Shown here in pieces: positions 33,010 through 45,070 of a stretch of DNA of 64,000 bases (positions within the stretch are counted from its first letter, which is position 1; each line of letters begins with the position of its first letter). Below the pieces are notes generated by a model. It was not told the DNA's origin and ran no database searches. It saw only the letters and a list, made by a program, of their open reading frames with translations. The DNA lies in NCBI GenBank assembly GCA_025677835.1, contig JAIXMR010000059.1:1-64000 (forward strand), given 5' to 3'. Position numbers and translations under genes: made by a program. This DNA comes from Sporodiniella umbellata. Lineage: Eukaryota > Mucoromycota > Mucoromycetes > Mucorales > Rhizopodaceae.

Positions 33010-34852
33010 TTACAAAAGATTGTCTGCAAACCAGTGCTCTTCAGGCCTCTTCTTTTCAAAATTGGATAGTGTCTCTACAGTTTTTGCAATTCTACACAAT
33101 AAAGCTTCATTCCACCAAGAAGCCATAAACTGCAATCCAACAGGAAGATCGCCGTGAAATCCTGCTGGTACATTTACAGCGGGAATACCAGTAAAGTTGG
33201 CAAGAGTAGCATATTCCATGGAACGAAAGGTAATTTTAGCATTTGACATACCGTACGATAAAGCCTTTTCGGGGATGTCTGGGGAAAGAATAGCGCTTGT
33301 AGGAGTTAAAATCAAGTCGATTTTTTTTTCATGAAAGCAATTGGCAATGTGGTTTATCATTTTAGTACGAATTCGCTGAGAGTTCAAATAGTCTTTAATT
33401 TCGAGCGCGCTGTTAAGAGCATACATAATTCTTGTGTAAGGAAGGAAAGATTTATGGTTTTGGCTGTATTGCGAGGCAAAAGCAGACATTTCGCTACATA
33501 TGGTGATTCTATGAGCTTTATGTAGAAAGAGTTTTGTTAGGATAATCATAAAAATATATAAAAACTTATTGTTTACCAATTTTAGCGATATTCAAATCAG
33601 GTATATCAATTTCAATTATTTTTGCCCCTTGTTTTCTCAAAAAATCTTGCATTTGATCTAGTTTTTGAAGAATGGCCTTTTCTTTGGTTGCTTTATTCCA
33701 CTCTGGAACAACCGCAATAGTAAGGTCTGACAAGTCTGCGTTATTGTAATTATTGAGAGAAACTGGGGGCTGCTGAAGGGTGTATGGGTCTTTCGAGTCT
33801 GGCCCACTAATTATACTATATGCAACTGTCATGTCGTCAGCAGTTGACGCAAGAGGCCCATAACATCCAACTGTAGGATCAAGTGTGGCCCCTCCATGGG
33901 CAGACACTCGACTCCATGTAGTCTTCAGTCCATATAGCCCACAAAAAGCAGAAGGAATTCTAACAGAGCCTCCTCCGTCAGCTCCTATACTAACAGGGAA
34001 TAGCCCAGCTGCTACTGCTCCACTACTTCCACCGCTTGATCCTCCGCATGAGTGTAAAGCTTTCTTATAGGGATTTTTGGGAACTCCCGTATTCGGATTT
34101 ACAGTAAAAGTATCCCACCCAAGTTCATTCATGACAGCAGATCCAACTACAATTGCACCTGCTTTTTTCAGCTTTTCTACTACTGTGGAGTCGGCTGAGG
34201 CTGGCCTTCCGTCATTGATAAAACATGTACCGGATTTGGTCTCTAGTCCTTTGATATCAAGCTCTTCTTTCACTGAAATAAAAATACCGTCGAATTGACT
34301 CAAAGGGCTCTTGGAGTTATATCTCAATGTAGAGCGCTCAGCCTGCTCTACTATATCATTGCATAGGAATCGGATATAGTTCAGAGACTCACTCTCTCTA
34401 AGTTTTCCAAGTAAAGCCTCTGCTACCTTTGTAGGGGTAGTTTCAAAAGCCAAGTAAGCTTCATGAAAATCCCAGAAAGACAGAAAAGGAGATGTGCTTC
34501 TTTGTTTGGGATCTAAGTTTAACAAAGGCTATTTATTTTAGTCATATACTTTTCACATCAGTGTAACGTACTTGGTCTACTGTCACACTTTGGTGTGTAT
34601 TTTTGGTATCCACCGGTATCATAGTTGGGCATTCTTCAATATCTTTGTAATCTCTTAGTTTTGTAAACCCAGCATCTGAAGCAAGTTTGTATTTTATAAA
34701 AGATGCGTATTCCAATGCATTTGCAGCAGCTAATAAAGTCCATCCATACAACTCTGGAGTATTTGGGTCATCCGAGTTCTTAGTGAGTTTATAGGTTAGT
34801 GTAAATATATACCGACAAGCGAGCTACTTACAATAGAATTTTCTACAGACAT
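33010..34852 (-). CDS. Amidase (amidase-signature family, fungal FAAH/acetamidase-like)
   Basis: Hydrolyses carboxamides with a Ser-cisSer-Lys triad; substrate unknown. Exons in coding order: 34852-34832, 34778-34557, 34528-33577 and 33515-33010, giving 566 aa, normal for fungal members. Catalytic Lys is at about 168 (ISVKEELDIKG), cis-Ser at about 245 (SCGGSSGGSSGAVAAGLFPV) and nucleophile Ser at about 269 (GADGGGSVRIPS); the spacing matches FAAH (K142, S217, S241). The C-terminal half carries ATLANFTGIPAVNVPAGF and LPVGLQFM, typical of the fold. No signal peptide or clear TM segment, so probably cytosolic or peripheral. Converges with the GH15 gene; stops are about 230 bp apart. Confidence 0.93.
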
Positions 34853-36299
34853 TGAATATAACTTGAAAAAAAAAAAGAAAAAAGATAAAAAGTAGACAAA
34901 TGAAGGAAAAAGAAAAAAAATAGAAATTCTTAAATGAAGCTGACTTCAATTGAGCCAGAAAACTGCTGATAATAGAGAAATGTGGTTTTTCAAAAAGACA
35001 AGTGTTAGATACAGTTTACTAACGCGAATAGAAAATTACGGGATAGATCAACTTCAGTTTTTATCTAAACTTAATGAAGTTTCCTTAAAGGGTCAGTTGA
35101 CGAGTTTGGGCTACTTTCCAATGCAAAGCTGATATATACCTATAGTGCTGAGCACTGTTACCGAAGCAGTGTATTGGTCCTTATGATTAGCCCGAAGGTA
35201 ACCAAACTCAGCGAGCGATACCAGCAGGCTGTATTATTATTTCCATTATAAATTTTTAGTAGAAGTACTCTTGAGAAAAAGGCAAAATTCCATTTTTACA
35301 GAAGCATTGAGTCGCTACTAATTTATCAGAGCTTTGTTTGGGATACTTTGTATTTCATTCCTTTTCTATGTTTTTTTTTAGCTTTCCTTCTTTTTTTTAT
35401 TATATAATACAAAATTTATTCTGTTGACTTAAAGTAAACAATTTAATGAAATTTTGTTCAAATTGTTGATATGTTAACATAGAAGTCGTATGTTACATAA
35501 AAAAAAAGTACTTTTATAACAGTTTTGAGCATATTGCACTGCTGATACTAACATATTTTAACAAAAGTAGAAATAAAAAACTCCAATGAATAAGTACTCA
35601 TAAGAAAGGGGTGAAGTTTCTATATACAATAGAGGAATTTTTCCAGGTTGAGCGCCTGTGTACTGCGAGAGTATGAGTACGGTAAGTCGATGTGAATCTC
35701 TATATTACTAGTAAAACAAAATATATACATAAGATAAAAACGAAATATAGACACAAAACGGTAATACAACTCTGTTCAGGTAAAGCAAACGCTCAGAAAA
35801 GAACATGATAAATGAGAAGACATTATGCAGTTCCCTGCAGCGTCATTGTACTTTTGAAGGAAGGCCTTGGATTACAAGACCAAAGCCATCTAAACTAATA
35901 GCTTTGATCTCTGAGTTGGTGCTAAAAGAACCAAAAACTGTATTTAACTCAGAAGACTCAACTACTATTGGCCTTTGGAGTCTTTTAATATTTGAATGTA
36001 TACATTTACGACTTAAATAGACTGTATCTATTTTGACTATGCCTAAGTTTTTTTAAATGGAGTTACTTGTTGTTGTTTGGCTTCAATTTCTTTACTTTTT
36101 GGAATATAGAGTCTCTATAAAAAAAAAGCTTTTCAGAAATATATGATTACATATCAAAAGTTTTATGAATGTCTACTTTTTTCTTTACTTCTTAGTTGGT
36201 AAAACCATTAACTATTGTTTGTATTTCATACGACCACCTTTTTTTTATGTGAAGTATAATTAAAGTTATATAGTCGTTGATCAGTAATACAAAAACTTT
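34853..36299. other. Intergenic AT-rich region
   Basis: Amidase promoter and 3' flank of the next small gene. Short frames near 34950 and 35805 have no signatures. No gene recognised. Confidence 0.5.
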
Positions 36300-36617
36300 T
36301 TATTCTGGAATAGACACCAATTGACTAAGGCGGATAGGCAAAGATGTTTTTCTTGACCTAATTTCTACAGGAAAAGTGCTAGAGACTTGTAGCATTGATA
36401 CACTACGCTTGTGTCTGATTTTAGACTGTGAATTCATAGCAGCTTCTATACATTTAGCCAATAACTCTTCAGCTTCACTTTCTTTATTTTTCTCAATAAC
36501 TGGTGAAGCGTTTTTTCTTTTTTTGGGCCATGACAAACACAAAAATTTATTTGCTTTCTTTTTGTCGTCATACTCTGTTTTTCCTTTTTTTGATACAAAC
36601 AAACTTTTAAGATGCAT
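36300..36617 (-). CDS. Hypothetical small basic protein (105 aa)
   Basis: Unrecognised. Starts at the first ATG (36617); the frame runs five codons further upstream to a possible acceptor (TTCTTCATAG) next to 36634, so an upstream exon is possible. The protein is Lys/Ser-rich with KKKANKFLCLSWPKKRK near the N-terminus, a helical ESEAEELLAKCIEAAMNSQS middle and IRHKRSVSMLQVSSTFP followed by SRKTSLPIRLSQL. The RKRSVS-like site resembles a basophilic kinase target. The sequence is not low-complexity, which favours a real gene. Nuclear location is possible given the Lys/Arg clusters. Confidence 0.4.
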   Translation of the reverse strand: MHLKSLFVSKKGKTEYDDKKKANKFLCLSWPKKRKNASPVIEKNKESEAEELLAKCIEAAMNSQSKIRHKRSVSMLQVSSTFPVEIRSRKTSLPIRLSQLVSIPE

Positions 36618-37984
36618 AGGCAGTGGATTCAAAACCTATGAAGAAATGCACACAAATATGAATCTATTGAAAAAAAGTAACTGCTATAAAATAGAGCAAC
36701 AATAGTGATGGTAACGAAAAAAGAAAAAAAGAAAATAAGAAAAAGACCAAAAAACAAAATAAAAAACTTTAAATTACCTGCGGCTATAAACTATCATCGT
36801 AAATAATTGATAAAGTGTTAATCGCAACAAGTTTGCTAATCATGTGCTTAGAAAAATTATATTGGCCTTATTATACATCATATTAGGCCTAAGATTGATA
36901 TTAAATTTTGATTTTCGTTTCAAGATGTTTTCTACTATAAAACAATGGGTGAACCAGAGAGAACTGTACAAGCTGGTTAGTTGTATGATGTTCGAATTAA
37001 TAAATATGAGCCTTTTTAAAACATCTCTTGTTTTACTTTCCAATTTCTAATATGTTCGCATGAAATCCTTGGTGTATAGCAGATTTTGGGAATATAGTCT
37101 TGAAGCATTCAAAACTACTTTAACAAACAAATACTCAAGTAGTTTTTTAGCCTATAAGTATAATTTTTGTATTTGTTGTAGCAAGACAGCTGGGAGTTTT
37201 TACTATCTGTATACTTAGTAATATAGGGATTGTGTATGTATACTTCAATATATAGATGGAGCCCGAAGTAAAAAAAATGAGAAAATAAAACACACAAATA
37301 TATAAAAGTATGCAAACCGCTATAGCTTGATATAGCAGGCTAGTATGTTTACATATTCTAATTTTATTTTGGATTTCAATGTTTTGTATGCAAAGGCTAT
37401 TCCGAACACTGGGAACTGTTGACAATTTTTCGGACTTGTTTTTTTCAAAAAAAAAAAAAATACAAGTGGGCCCTGTTGAAGATGAAAATTATACACTTTC
37501 TCCTTTTATTAGATAACCTTTCTGCGTTAAAACTAAAGCCTATACAATACACTCTTATTCTTTCTTTGAAGAAAAAAACGATGAGCACAGTGCGAGGATT
37601 TTCCTGAGCTAAAGCAATATGACGGAATCAACGAACAGACATCTGAGAGAGATGCGTATTTATAGCTTTTTATAACAAGAAATGTGTTTTCGAGTAAAAG
37701 GAGGGTGTAAGAGACCTGTGGTATTCTGTTTTTCTGAGTACGTGTACTCCTTACTTTTTTTGCACTATGAGGATAACGGAGAAGATTTTGAATTTTCTCG
37801 AAGAGAAAAGATGTGATTCTTAATGTAGTTTTCAATCTGAGGCAAGCAAAGAAAGAAAGTGTATAGCGTATAGCTTTACTAGAAAAAAGAGACACAGGGT
37901 AGCAAAAAAACCAAATGATGAGTATTAAAGGCGAATATGATTTATTAATGATTATAGTTTTATTCTGATGGTTTTTTATACAAA
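36618..37984. other. Intergenic AT-rich region
   Basis: No recognised gene. A minus-strand frame at 37533-37895 has unremarkable composition and no signature. Confidence 0.5.
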
Positions 37985-38214
37985 TATATGTGTGTATGTG
38001 TGTATGTGTGTATGTGTGTATGTGTGTATGTGTGTATGTGTGTATGTGTGTATGTGTGTATGTGTGTATGTGTGTATGTGTGTGTATGTGTGTATGTGTG
38101 TGTATGTGTGTATGTGTGTATGTGTGTATGTGTGTATGTGTGTATGTGTGTATGTGTGTATGTGTGTATGTGTGTATGTGTGTATGTGTGTATGTGTGTA
38201 TGTGTGTATGTGTG

Positions 38215-38245
<31 letters not shown>

Positions 38246-38246
38246 A
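37985..38246. repeat. TGTGTATG 8-bp microsatellite array with (TA)n and (TG)n tail
   Basis: About 230 bp of TGTGTATG units, with two places where an extra TG shifts the phase (near 38080 and 38100), followed by short TA and TG runs. It ends about 12 bp before the alpha/beta-hydrolase stop codon, so it lies in that gene's 3' UTR. It is open in several frames on both strands purely through its 8-bp periodicity. Confidence 0.95.
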
Positions 38247-38258
38247 ATGAAAATAAAA

Positions 38259-39084
38259 TTAAACGGTCCACATGTTTTTTTCTTTCCATTTTTCGGCAAT
38301 ACCACGCATTGCCCATTCCATAACACCTTCTTTCCAGACTAAATCGTGCCCTTCACTTTCTAGTATTTTTAAATGAACGTCTTGTAGACTGCTAGCAAGG
38401 GTATCTATGGCTTTCAGAGGAATCAGACTGTCTTTGCTGCCCCATACTGCTGATACTGAGACTTTGACATCTGAATAGCTGAACCCAAACAGACAGTATT
38501 TTTCAAGCGCTACCATTATATCACATAGCTGTCCTTGGCTATAAGGCTCCTCCATACGGCGTCGGTTCATAGCCAGATAGAGTGATATATATTGAGGTCT
38601 AACAAAATGTCTTAACGGCCTTTGTGTAGGAAAGTCGGTAGACAAATCAAGAGAGCTGTCTTCAAGAGAAGCTAAAAGTGCATCTTCTTCCAATGTGACT
38701 AGTGTCCTCCTTTGCTTTGGCACAGTAGTTTTAGAACGTGCTTGCTCATTCACTTTGTTTGATTTATTGTTAAGTGTCCATATTGCATCTAAAGCAAATG
38801 AAACAGTTCTTGTGACAAGCGCGGCGGGTAAACGACGTGTCCACCTAAACATGTTTGTCGTCTGTGTAGACACCCAGGGCGATATAAGGTAAACTGGCGC
38901 GATCACTCTGTTTTTATATCGATATGCAGTAGCTAAAGCAAATACAGTACCAACAGATTGAGCAATGATACTGAACTGACTGATACCCAAATGATTGGAT
39001 AATTGAATAATCACGTCGGCCCACTCCAATGCATTGACTTGTTGAGAGTTGCAATCTTCACTCAAACCGTAACTGTTCCAAGAG

Positions 39085-39124
<40 letters not shown>

Positions 39125-39501
39125 TTCGCTTTCTTTCTTTTTTTTATCGTTTCTTTGCTTTTTGCTTTTCATTTTACTTACCCAGGACGTTCAGGCCAAA
39201 TCATTTTTATTCCATATTTACAGGCCATTTTTTCAAACATGATTCCTACCAGCCTTGTACATCCGCAACCGCCTATCATAAATACAGGGTATCCGTCTTT
39301 AGAGCCATAAACCGCATATCCTACTCTGTGCGACTTTAATTTGCCTTGCGGCGAGCCTTTATATTGAAAGGTTTGGTTTAGTCGAGACTCGTGCAATACG
39401 TTAGTCTTTGGAACGGTCAGCATTTTTTCAGTGTGCAAGACAGTATCTTTTGATGAGGTGGATCTTATTGTTTGAAAAGCGTTGATTGAGCAAGATGCCA
39501 T
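38259..39501 (-). CDS. Alpha/beta-hydrolase fold protein
   Basis: Exons 39501-39182 and 39072-38259 give 377 aa. The fold is shown by the oxyanion-loop region PVFMIGGCGCTR, the nucleophile elbow IIAQSVGTVFALA (Ser at about 146), the acid in VSAVWGSKDSLIP and the His in ESEGHDLVW. An insert (about 190-300) with positively charged and Ser-rich segments forms a lid or cap. Catalytic triad intact; substrate unknown, with esterase or lipase-like activity as the family-level inference. The intron contains a poly(A/T) run of about 30 nt. The stop codon is directly followed by a 260-bp microsatellite. Confidence 0.85.
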
Positions 39502-39932
39502 GCGGAAGAAAATAAGTCAATGCAAAGAATGTTGGAAGCGGCAAAAATTGTTTAAAGAATGAAAACAAAAACAATGAAAAAGAACCAAATGGTACCAATA
39601 GTATTAATATGGTATCTTTTTTTTCTTTTTTTTAATTTATTGTGATTATGTAGAAAATCGAGACGCCTTGCACCCTATATATTACAAGTAAGATCCACAC
39701 GTGAAAAGAGTAGTACTTGGGCTAAATATTTTTGAAGTTTATAGATTGTCCTTCTATTAATAATGTTCCCTGCTTCTCTCTGTCAGTTTGTCAGTTAGAA
39801 ACTGCATTCGTTTATTTTTTTTTAAATAGCTTTGTTGCTATGCTTCTTTTATGCTATGAAGTAGCCATTATAACTCCTAAGGCAACATAGCAAGGAAACG
39901 AAAATAAAGCGACAGAGCAAAGGCGTTGGATA
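39502..39932. other. Hydrolase promoter and 3' flank of next gene
   Basis: 430 bp, AT-rich; no gene or named motif recognised. Confidence 0.45.
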
Positions 39933-40676
39933 TTACATCTTCTTTCCTTTTTTATTTTGTATTAGTTGCATAAAATAATTGAACTGTATGTCAAAAGATA
40001 GTGGTGTGAGATTGTATTCCTTTCTAGTCTTTTGATCTATTTGATAGCCAAACTTCCATGCTAATCTGTTTATAGGGAGTAGTGGGGAAGAAAAGAGGCG
40101 AGAGACTTGAACGTTGTGAATCCCTTCTTTTTGTACTTTATGGATTTTCCTGCTCTTTGTTTCGATCACGATCTTTGTATTAACTATAATCCTTGACGGT
40201 AGTGGTATCCTAGTTCTCCCTTTCTCTCTTTCCCGTTTTTTTAAAACAATACGTTCCGAATCTTGAGAGCAGCAGAGATCTCTGACCATCATGCGACGAA
40301 TCATGGGAACTTCTTTATTTGTGTAATACCTCCTGGTGTATGGACACTTGGCCTCAAACAATATGCACATGGTTTCAGGCTCTATTCCCTGGAAGGAAAA
40401 GTCAGTCATTGATCGGCTGTGTCCCTCTTGATCAATATAGGCTTCTATAGTGTATAGTGGTAATTTGTAGCGAACCAAAACTTGTAGACAGAGGTCAAAC
40501 ATTCGCTTGGATATCTTCATTACATTACATAGGGTATGAACGGTCAGAACGGGCTGCGAAAGTATCAAAATGATGATTTCATTAGAAAGATTGTTAAAGG
40601 GCCCTATGAGTTGATAATCCCCTGTCAATGGTTTATATCGGGACGACTTTTTAAAGACAGAGAGGAACTGAAGCAT
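39933..40676 (-). CDS. Hypothetical protein with F-box-like N-terminus (247 aa)
   Basis: Single exon; the start is taken at 40676, because upstream in-frame sequence is hydrophobic T-rich noise. Residues about 25-65 (FNNLSNEIIILILSQPVLTV, then HTLCNVMKISKRMFDLC) fit an F-box pattern: L-x-E-I-I-x-x-I-L followed by a helix with conserved hydrophobics. The rest has no repeats (no LRR or WD40). It includes PETMCILFEAKCPYTRRYY, a basic stretch KKREREKGRTR and a C-terminal part ending in KKGKKM. The F-box assignment is by eye only. Many mucoralean genomes carry large families of short F-box proteins, which fits. Confidence 0.5.
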   Translation of the reverse strand: MLQFLSVFKKSSRYKPLTGDYQLIGPFNNLSNEIIILILSQPVLTVHTLCNVMKISKRMFDLCLQVLVRYKLPLYTIEAYIDQEGHSRSMTDFSFQGIEPETMCILFEAKCPYTRRYYTNKEVPMIRRMMVRDLCCSQDSERIVLKKREREKGRTRIPLPSRIIVNTKIVIETKSRKIHKVQKEGIHNVQVSRLFSSPLLPINRLAWKFGYQIDQKTRKEYNLTPLSFDIQFNYFMQLIQNKKGKKM

Positions 40677-41319
40677 TAGTGAATTTATAATTATTAGAAG
40701 GAGGAAGAAAGTTTGGAACAATGTAGGTAAAAAAAAAAAACGAAAACAAAGGCTTGAAATAAAAAAAGAAGCGAATTTTAAATTGTATTGTACTTTGTTT
40801 ATTATCAAAATATATCGTGGGTCATACACCTGTCTTTTTTTATCGCAAGTAAATGCATATCACGAAACCAATGATGTACTTTCGTTTTGAACTCCTACTT
40901 TATGTTAAGTCTCCTTTTGTTTGTTAGTTGGAGTATATGCTGGTAAATGTGCTTCACTTTTTTGATGTACTCACTTAAAAAATTAAAAAAGGAAAAATAA
41001 ATACATAAAAACAAGCATTTTATTAATATACTTTGCCCTTACATAATAACTTTCTATAAAAACTAAGCACAAACATACTCATAATCACTATTAGCAACAA
41101 AACAGTAACTGAATCTTATATTACATCAAAATCTAAAATTGAATAGTATTAAATATAGCTCTTTTCAACTTGATTTATCTATATTTGACAATAACAGTTC
41201 TTCTCAAGCATCTTCTGTAAAAAAGAGCCATTCGCTTTTATTTTACGTTTGCCGAAATGTATATAAAAAAAGATATCAGATAAATTGTTCAAGTTTATGT
41301 TATGCTCTTTAGTATATGG
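40677..41319. other. Intergenic AT-rich region
   Basis: 643 bp with no recognised gene; contains the 3' flank of DNA polymerase eta and the promoter of the F-box-like gene. Confidence 0.5.
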
Positions 41320-43473
41320 TTAAGAAAAAAAAGCCTTTCTTTTCTTAGGACTATTTTCTGCTTTATAACACTTTTCTTGAGCAACATTTGATGGGCTATC
41401 TTGCTGATGAAGATCGTAAGCGAAATGAAAGTCAGTATGTTCATCGACTTCCTTTAGAGGAACATTTATGTTACATTTATCGCAGGTCCACGTGGAGGTG
41501 GCTGTAATTGAGCCCTGGGGGTCCTTTTTGGTTTTTGCTTCAATATGGCCTGTTTCTTTTTGAAGCACTTGAGCTTCTTGGGTATTGTCGTCCATAGCTA
41601 TTGCTTTAGTGGGTGCCTTGGTAAAAAAGTGCTTAATTGTGCGAGAATTTGTATACTGCTCCATAGTACTGGCATGAAACTGAATGCCAAAGCAAGGGAT
41701 CGTATATTTTAGAGATTTGAATAACTTTTCTAGTTTTTTGGCCACTCCATCTATTTTTTTTTTTTTTTTTAGAAAAAGCTAGATCGTTTAATGTTTTGAT
41801 GTAAAAAACTTAACCTGTATCTTTCATTTCGTCTTTACTAATGAATCCCATTGTTTTGGAACGGTATGAGAAAGGACTTGAGGCATGATGCAACTACAAC
41901 AGTTTAGAGTTCATGAATCCAAAAGAAAAAAAAATGGATGGGGATTGATTATCATACGCTGAATTTACTAGGCCATGTGTTATACTCTTCAAAGTTGAGC
42001 ATAACTCTATTGTGCAGCTCTACAGCAAGAATGGAAAACCATCTGTCCATGTCCTCCACGTTTTTAACTGCTGGATTAAACGATTTGGAAGCCATAATGG
42101 ATTTTGGTGCCTTGGCTGGAAGAACTTAGTTTTAAAAAAAGTGTGAATTTATCAGATGATCGATTTTTTTCTTTTTCCTTTCTTTTACTTTCTTCATAAT
42201 CTACACCCCTACATATATCATACAGATATTGCCCTGTAGATTGCCCAAATCTTTTTGAAAGATTCTGTATAGAGTATGACCTAGATTTCTATATAGGTAA
42301 AGGCAAGAAGTTTATACGTATCAGGTATTTACCACAAATCGCTGGCTTTATCTATAGACAGCTCTTCTTCTATTGCATTTCCTAGTTTTCCACCAAAATT
42401 TCTCATTTTTGTAAATGAGACAGTTTTCATAAAGTTTGGAGCGGCTGCAAGCCTTAATACTGTCTATTAGATATACACTGTAAATACGAAATTCTAATTT
42501 CTGTTCTCTTTTTATGTTCACCTGTTTGTTTGGCTTATTTTTACTAGAGCATAATTTGGCTACTGTCTTGTAGTGAGCAATACCTAAATTTATTGGGATA
42601 AGATTTCAGATAAACCAAAAACATATTACCAGCAGAGCACGTATAGTTTAATGTATCAAATATTTCTTTTCGGATGTCAGCTGCTAGTTTTGCACCAATA
42701 AAAAGCTGTAGATCTCTCCAAGTTGTTTTTGACCAGTACTGGTTGTCTTTCAATTTTTTATCTTCCTCTTCCTCCGTTTCTAGAGTGATGCCTACTGTAT
42801 TCCAGTCAAGCTCAATCCCACACTCCTCGTCTTCTAACTTTTCTAGCATTTGTGGGTTTTCAGCAATATAAGCCCTTAGTCGTTTATTGACGGTTGCTGT
42901 TACGTCCATAAAAGCTTCGTCTAATCCGATTTTTTGTAATTTGTCACAATGTTTATGAAATATCTGAAAGATCTTCTTTGATGCTGCGCGATAGGGGTCT
43001 AGCGAGACTTTTTGTGTTTCCCTATCTGGTTTTTTACGATACTGTGGTTCTTTTTCACCTGCTGCATACGTCGGAACATGAAGAAATCGAATATTTGGGC
43101 ATATTTTTAGTGCTTCATCTACTGTACTATGTCTCTGGACACCTGCTTTTCTAGCAGGGTAATTTACTATTGAGTATATTAGTTGAAAAAATACCTTTTA
43201 CTTTTTCAAAGAATGAAACATTTACCAGCAATTAAAGAATGCCACTGCTGTACAGCAGCGGGAATGTCAGAGGGTACGTTTAATCTAACTTGTTCTAAAA
43301 GCAGAAATGGTAAATCATTCAAGATGGATCTGTTAATTGTAGATAGTACCAACTTGGCAGTAAAAGCAGTCTATGATAGTCAATCAGAATCTTTCTTTAC
43401 TTTCAAAGAAAATACCTAAATCAATGTGAAGCACACAGCGAGAATTATTTAGAGCTTTGGGGAGTGTATTCAT
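41320..43473 (-). CDS. RAD30: Y-family DNA polymerase eta (Rad30)
   Basis: Translesion polymerase that copies UV dimers accurately. Ten exons in coding order: 43473-43416, 43370-43350, 43294-43226, 43166-42630, 42583-42522, 42463-42333, 42280-42189, 42124-41958, 41893-41815 and 41750-41320; 548 aa, close to yeast Rad30. The palm motif is CVLHIDLDCFYCQVE (metal-binding Asp18), then PAAVQQW, LIAVNYPARKAGVQRHSTVD and a second catalytic acidic pair in IGLDEAFMD. The HhH/thumb region (MRNFGGKLGNAIEEEL) and little finger (WPSKFSLHHASSPFSYRSKT) follow. The C-terminus has one UBZ zinc finger (TWTCDKCNINVP, then DEHTDFH), which recruits the enzyme to ubiquitylated PCNA. An ACGCGT box sits 83 bp upstream. 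Confidence 0.95.
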
Positions 43474-44432
43474 TGTTGGAAAGATAAAAGCATAGAAATC
43501 GAACAGGACTTTCTTTTTTTAGACAGCGCGTTTTAGAGAATGAAATATGCTTGAGACGCGTAAATAAATCAAAAAGCGTGCTTTTACTAAAAACCTAGTA
43601 AAAACATTTATTTTTTTTAAAAAAAGCAAAACTACTCAAACTTAAATCCCAAAAGTTGATTAAATTGGTGTATTATAATCATGTTTGAATGCACTATGCA
43701 TTGTAGGCTGTTGTAGAGGTATAAACGACAAGAAAAGCTGGTAGCACAGCAATTAATATTTGGGTTTCTCGCAATATTCATACTCTTGGGAATTTTTGAG
43801 TGCATGACGTACAAAACGTTTCTCTAACAAGATTGACGTAAATGTATAACGAGGCCTTTTTTTTTTTTTTTTTTTTTTTTTTTGCTCAGGGCTCTTTCAG
43901 CAACTTTTGTTTATTCAAGTAGGATCGTCGACATGTGTATATGGCAGCCCATTATAGGATGGTGAGTATTTTGGCATGTGTTGAGGCTGTATTCAGACCT
44001 ACCTTTACAAAAAGCAATTACTTCTATTTGCGTTTTAGTAAATAAAAAAATAACATAAATTCCAAGGTATCAATGCTTGTTGCAAGATCGAACAGCAAGG
44101 CTCAAAAAATCGCTCTTTTACAGAAAAATAATTGTAAAGATATCTCACTTATTTCAACTTTCGCTACTCTAGTAAACATCACGCTTCTTTCCTACCTAAC
44201 TAGTACGAGGTTTTGTTGTACTATGACAGCTCTATTCTCAATGGATCAACTTTCCTGTCCATCATTTATTTGTAAGAGGACGCCTACTCCACATATATAA
44301 AGGCTCACCGAATAGGATCGCTGATTGAAAAAGAGCTATTGGGACGCGTAAATAAACTCACAAATATTCATGTGATCCAGAAATAGAGACTACAGTTTCA
44401 AACTATTTACACGGAAAGACGTGATAAAAGAT
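43474..44432. other. Intergenic region between DNA polymerase eta and ACB1
   Basis: DNA polymerase eta promoter and ACB1 3' flank. A poly(T) run lies at about 43858-43883. The same 13 bp ACGCGTAAATAAA occurs at 43556 and again at 44344. No gene recognised. Confidence 0.5.
43556..43561. promoter_or_regulatory. ACGCGT palindrome (MCB-like) upstream of DNA polymerase eta
   Basis: ACGCGT, the core of the ascomycete MBF cell-cycle box found upstream of many replication and repair genes, lies 83 bp before the RAD30 start codon. A GCGCG stretch lies about 30 bp closer. The site is seen directly; its function here is inference. Confidence 0.4.
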
Positions 44433-44942
44433 TTATTGGGCAGCCTTGAGCTTTTCGACCAACTCAATATACTTCTTCTCGGCATCTTCTTGGGAAGTAC
44501 CTATTGGATATGGGGAAATTTTTTTTAGCCCCAGTTTTTGTAGATGCTATTGTTATTTTCTTACCCTTGAGCTTGGTCCAGGCATCCCACTTGTAGCGGC
44601 CCTTGAGGTCAAAGGTAGGCTTGGCTATTATGGGGAGAGTTTTTTTTTTTTAAAAAAAAAAATAAAAAAAAAAACCAGGTCAGGTTATATAGCACTTTCT
44701 CTTGTTTTATCCTCGAAACTTACATGTAGTGTTGTCACCAACGCTAGCTTGCTTGAAAAGAGCGTATAATTCCAAGAGTTCGTCGTTGCTGGGGGTCTTG
44801 GAGAGTTCCTTGACTTCTTTAGCGGCAGTTTCAAATTCCTGAAAGGTGGAAAAGAAATGAGGCGTTAAGCTGCATATTTACGTATATTTGTATGTATGCA
44901 TATATAAATATGGAGAAAACTACAACTTACAGCAGAGGGCAT
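44433..44942 (-). CDS. ACB1: Acyl-CoA-binding protein
   Basis: Small cytosolic carrier of long-chain acyl-CoA esters. Exons in coding order: 44942-44931 (12 nt), 44838-44724, 44624-44565 and 44500-44433, giving 84 aa, the standard size. The four-helix ACBP fold is recognisable from FETAAKEVKELSKTPSNDEL, LELYALFKQASVGDNTT, the ligand-binding KPTFDLKGRYKWDAWTKLKG and the final helix EDAEKKYIELVEKLK. The acyl-CoA contacting Tyr and Lys (LYALFKQ, YKWDAW) are present. Four exons for 84 codons is dense even for this genome, and intron 2 contains poly(T)/poly(A) runs. Confidence 0.96.
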
Positions 44943-45070
44943 GATAAATAATTTGTTTGAAAAAAGAAATACAGAAAAATTGACCTTGATTTTATATTCA
45001 ATTGGCGGTCACACAAATAGACAGTGTAGTACAAAGCTATCCCGAGTCAATTACGGGTGAATTTTTTTAT

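Noticed and set aside
37533..37895. 120-codon minus-strand frame
   Set aside because: No signature, ordinary composition, no splice partner; expected by chance in sequence of this length.
37960..38342. Several overlapping open frames of 85-124 codons on both strands (Cys-Val or His-Thr repeats)
   Set aside because: They are translations of the TGTGTATG array, which is stop-free in several frames by its period; no gene features.
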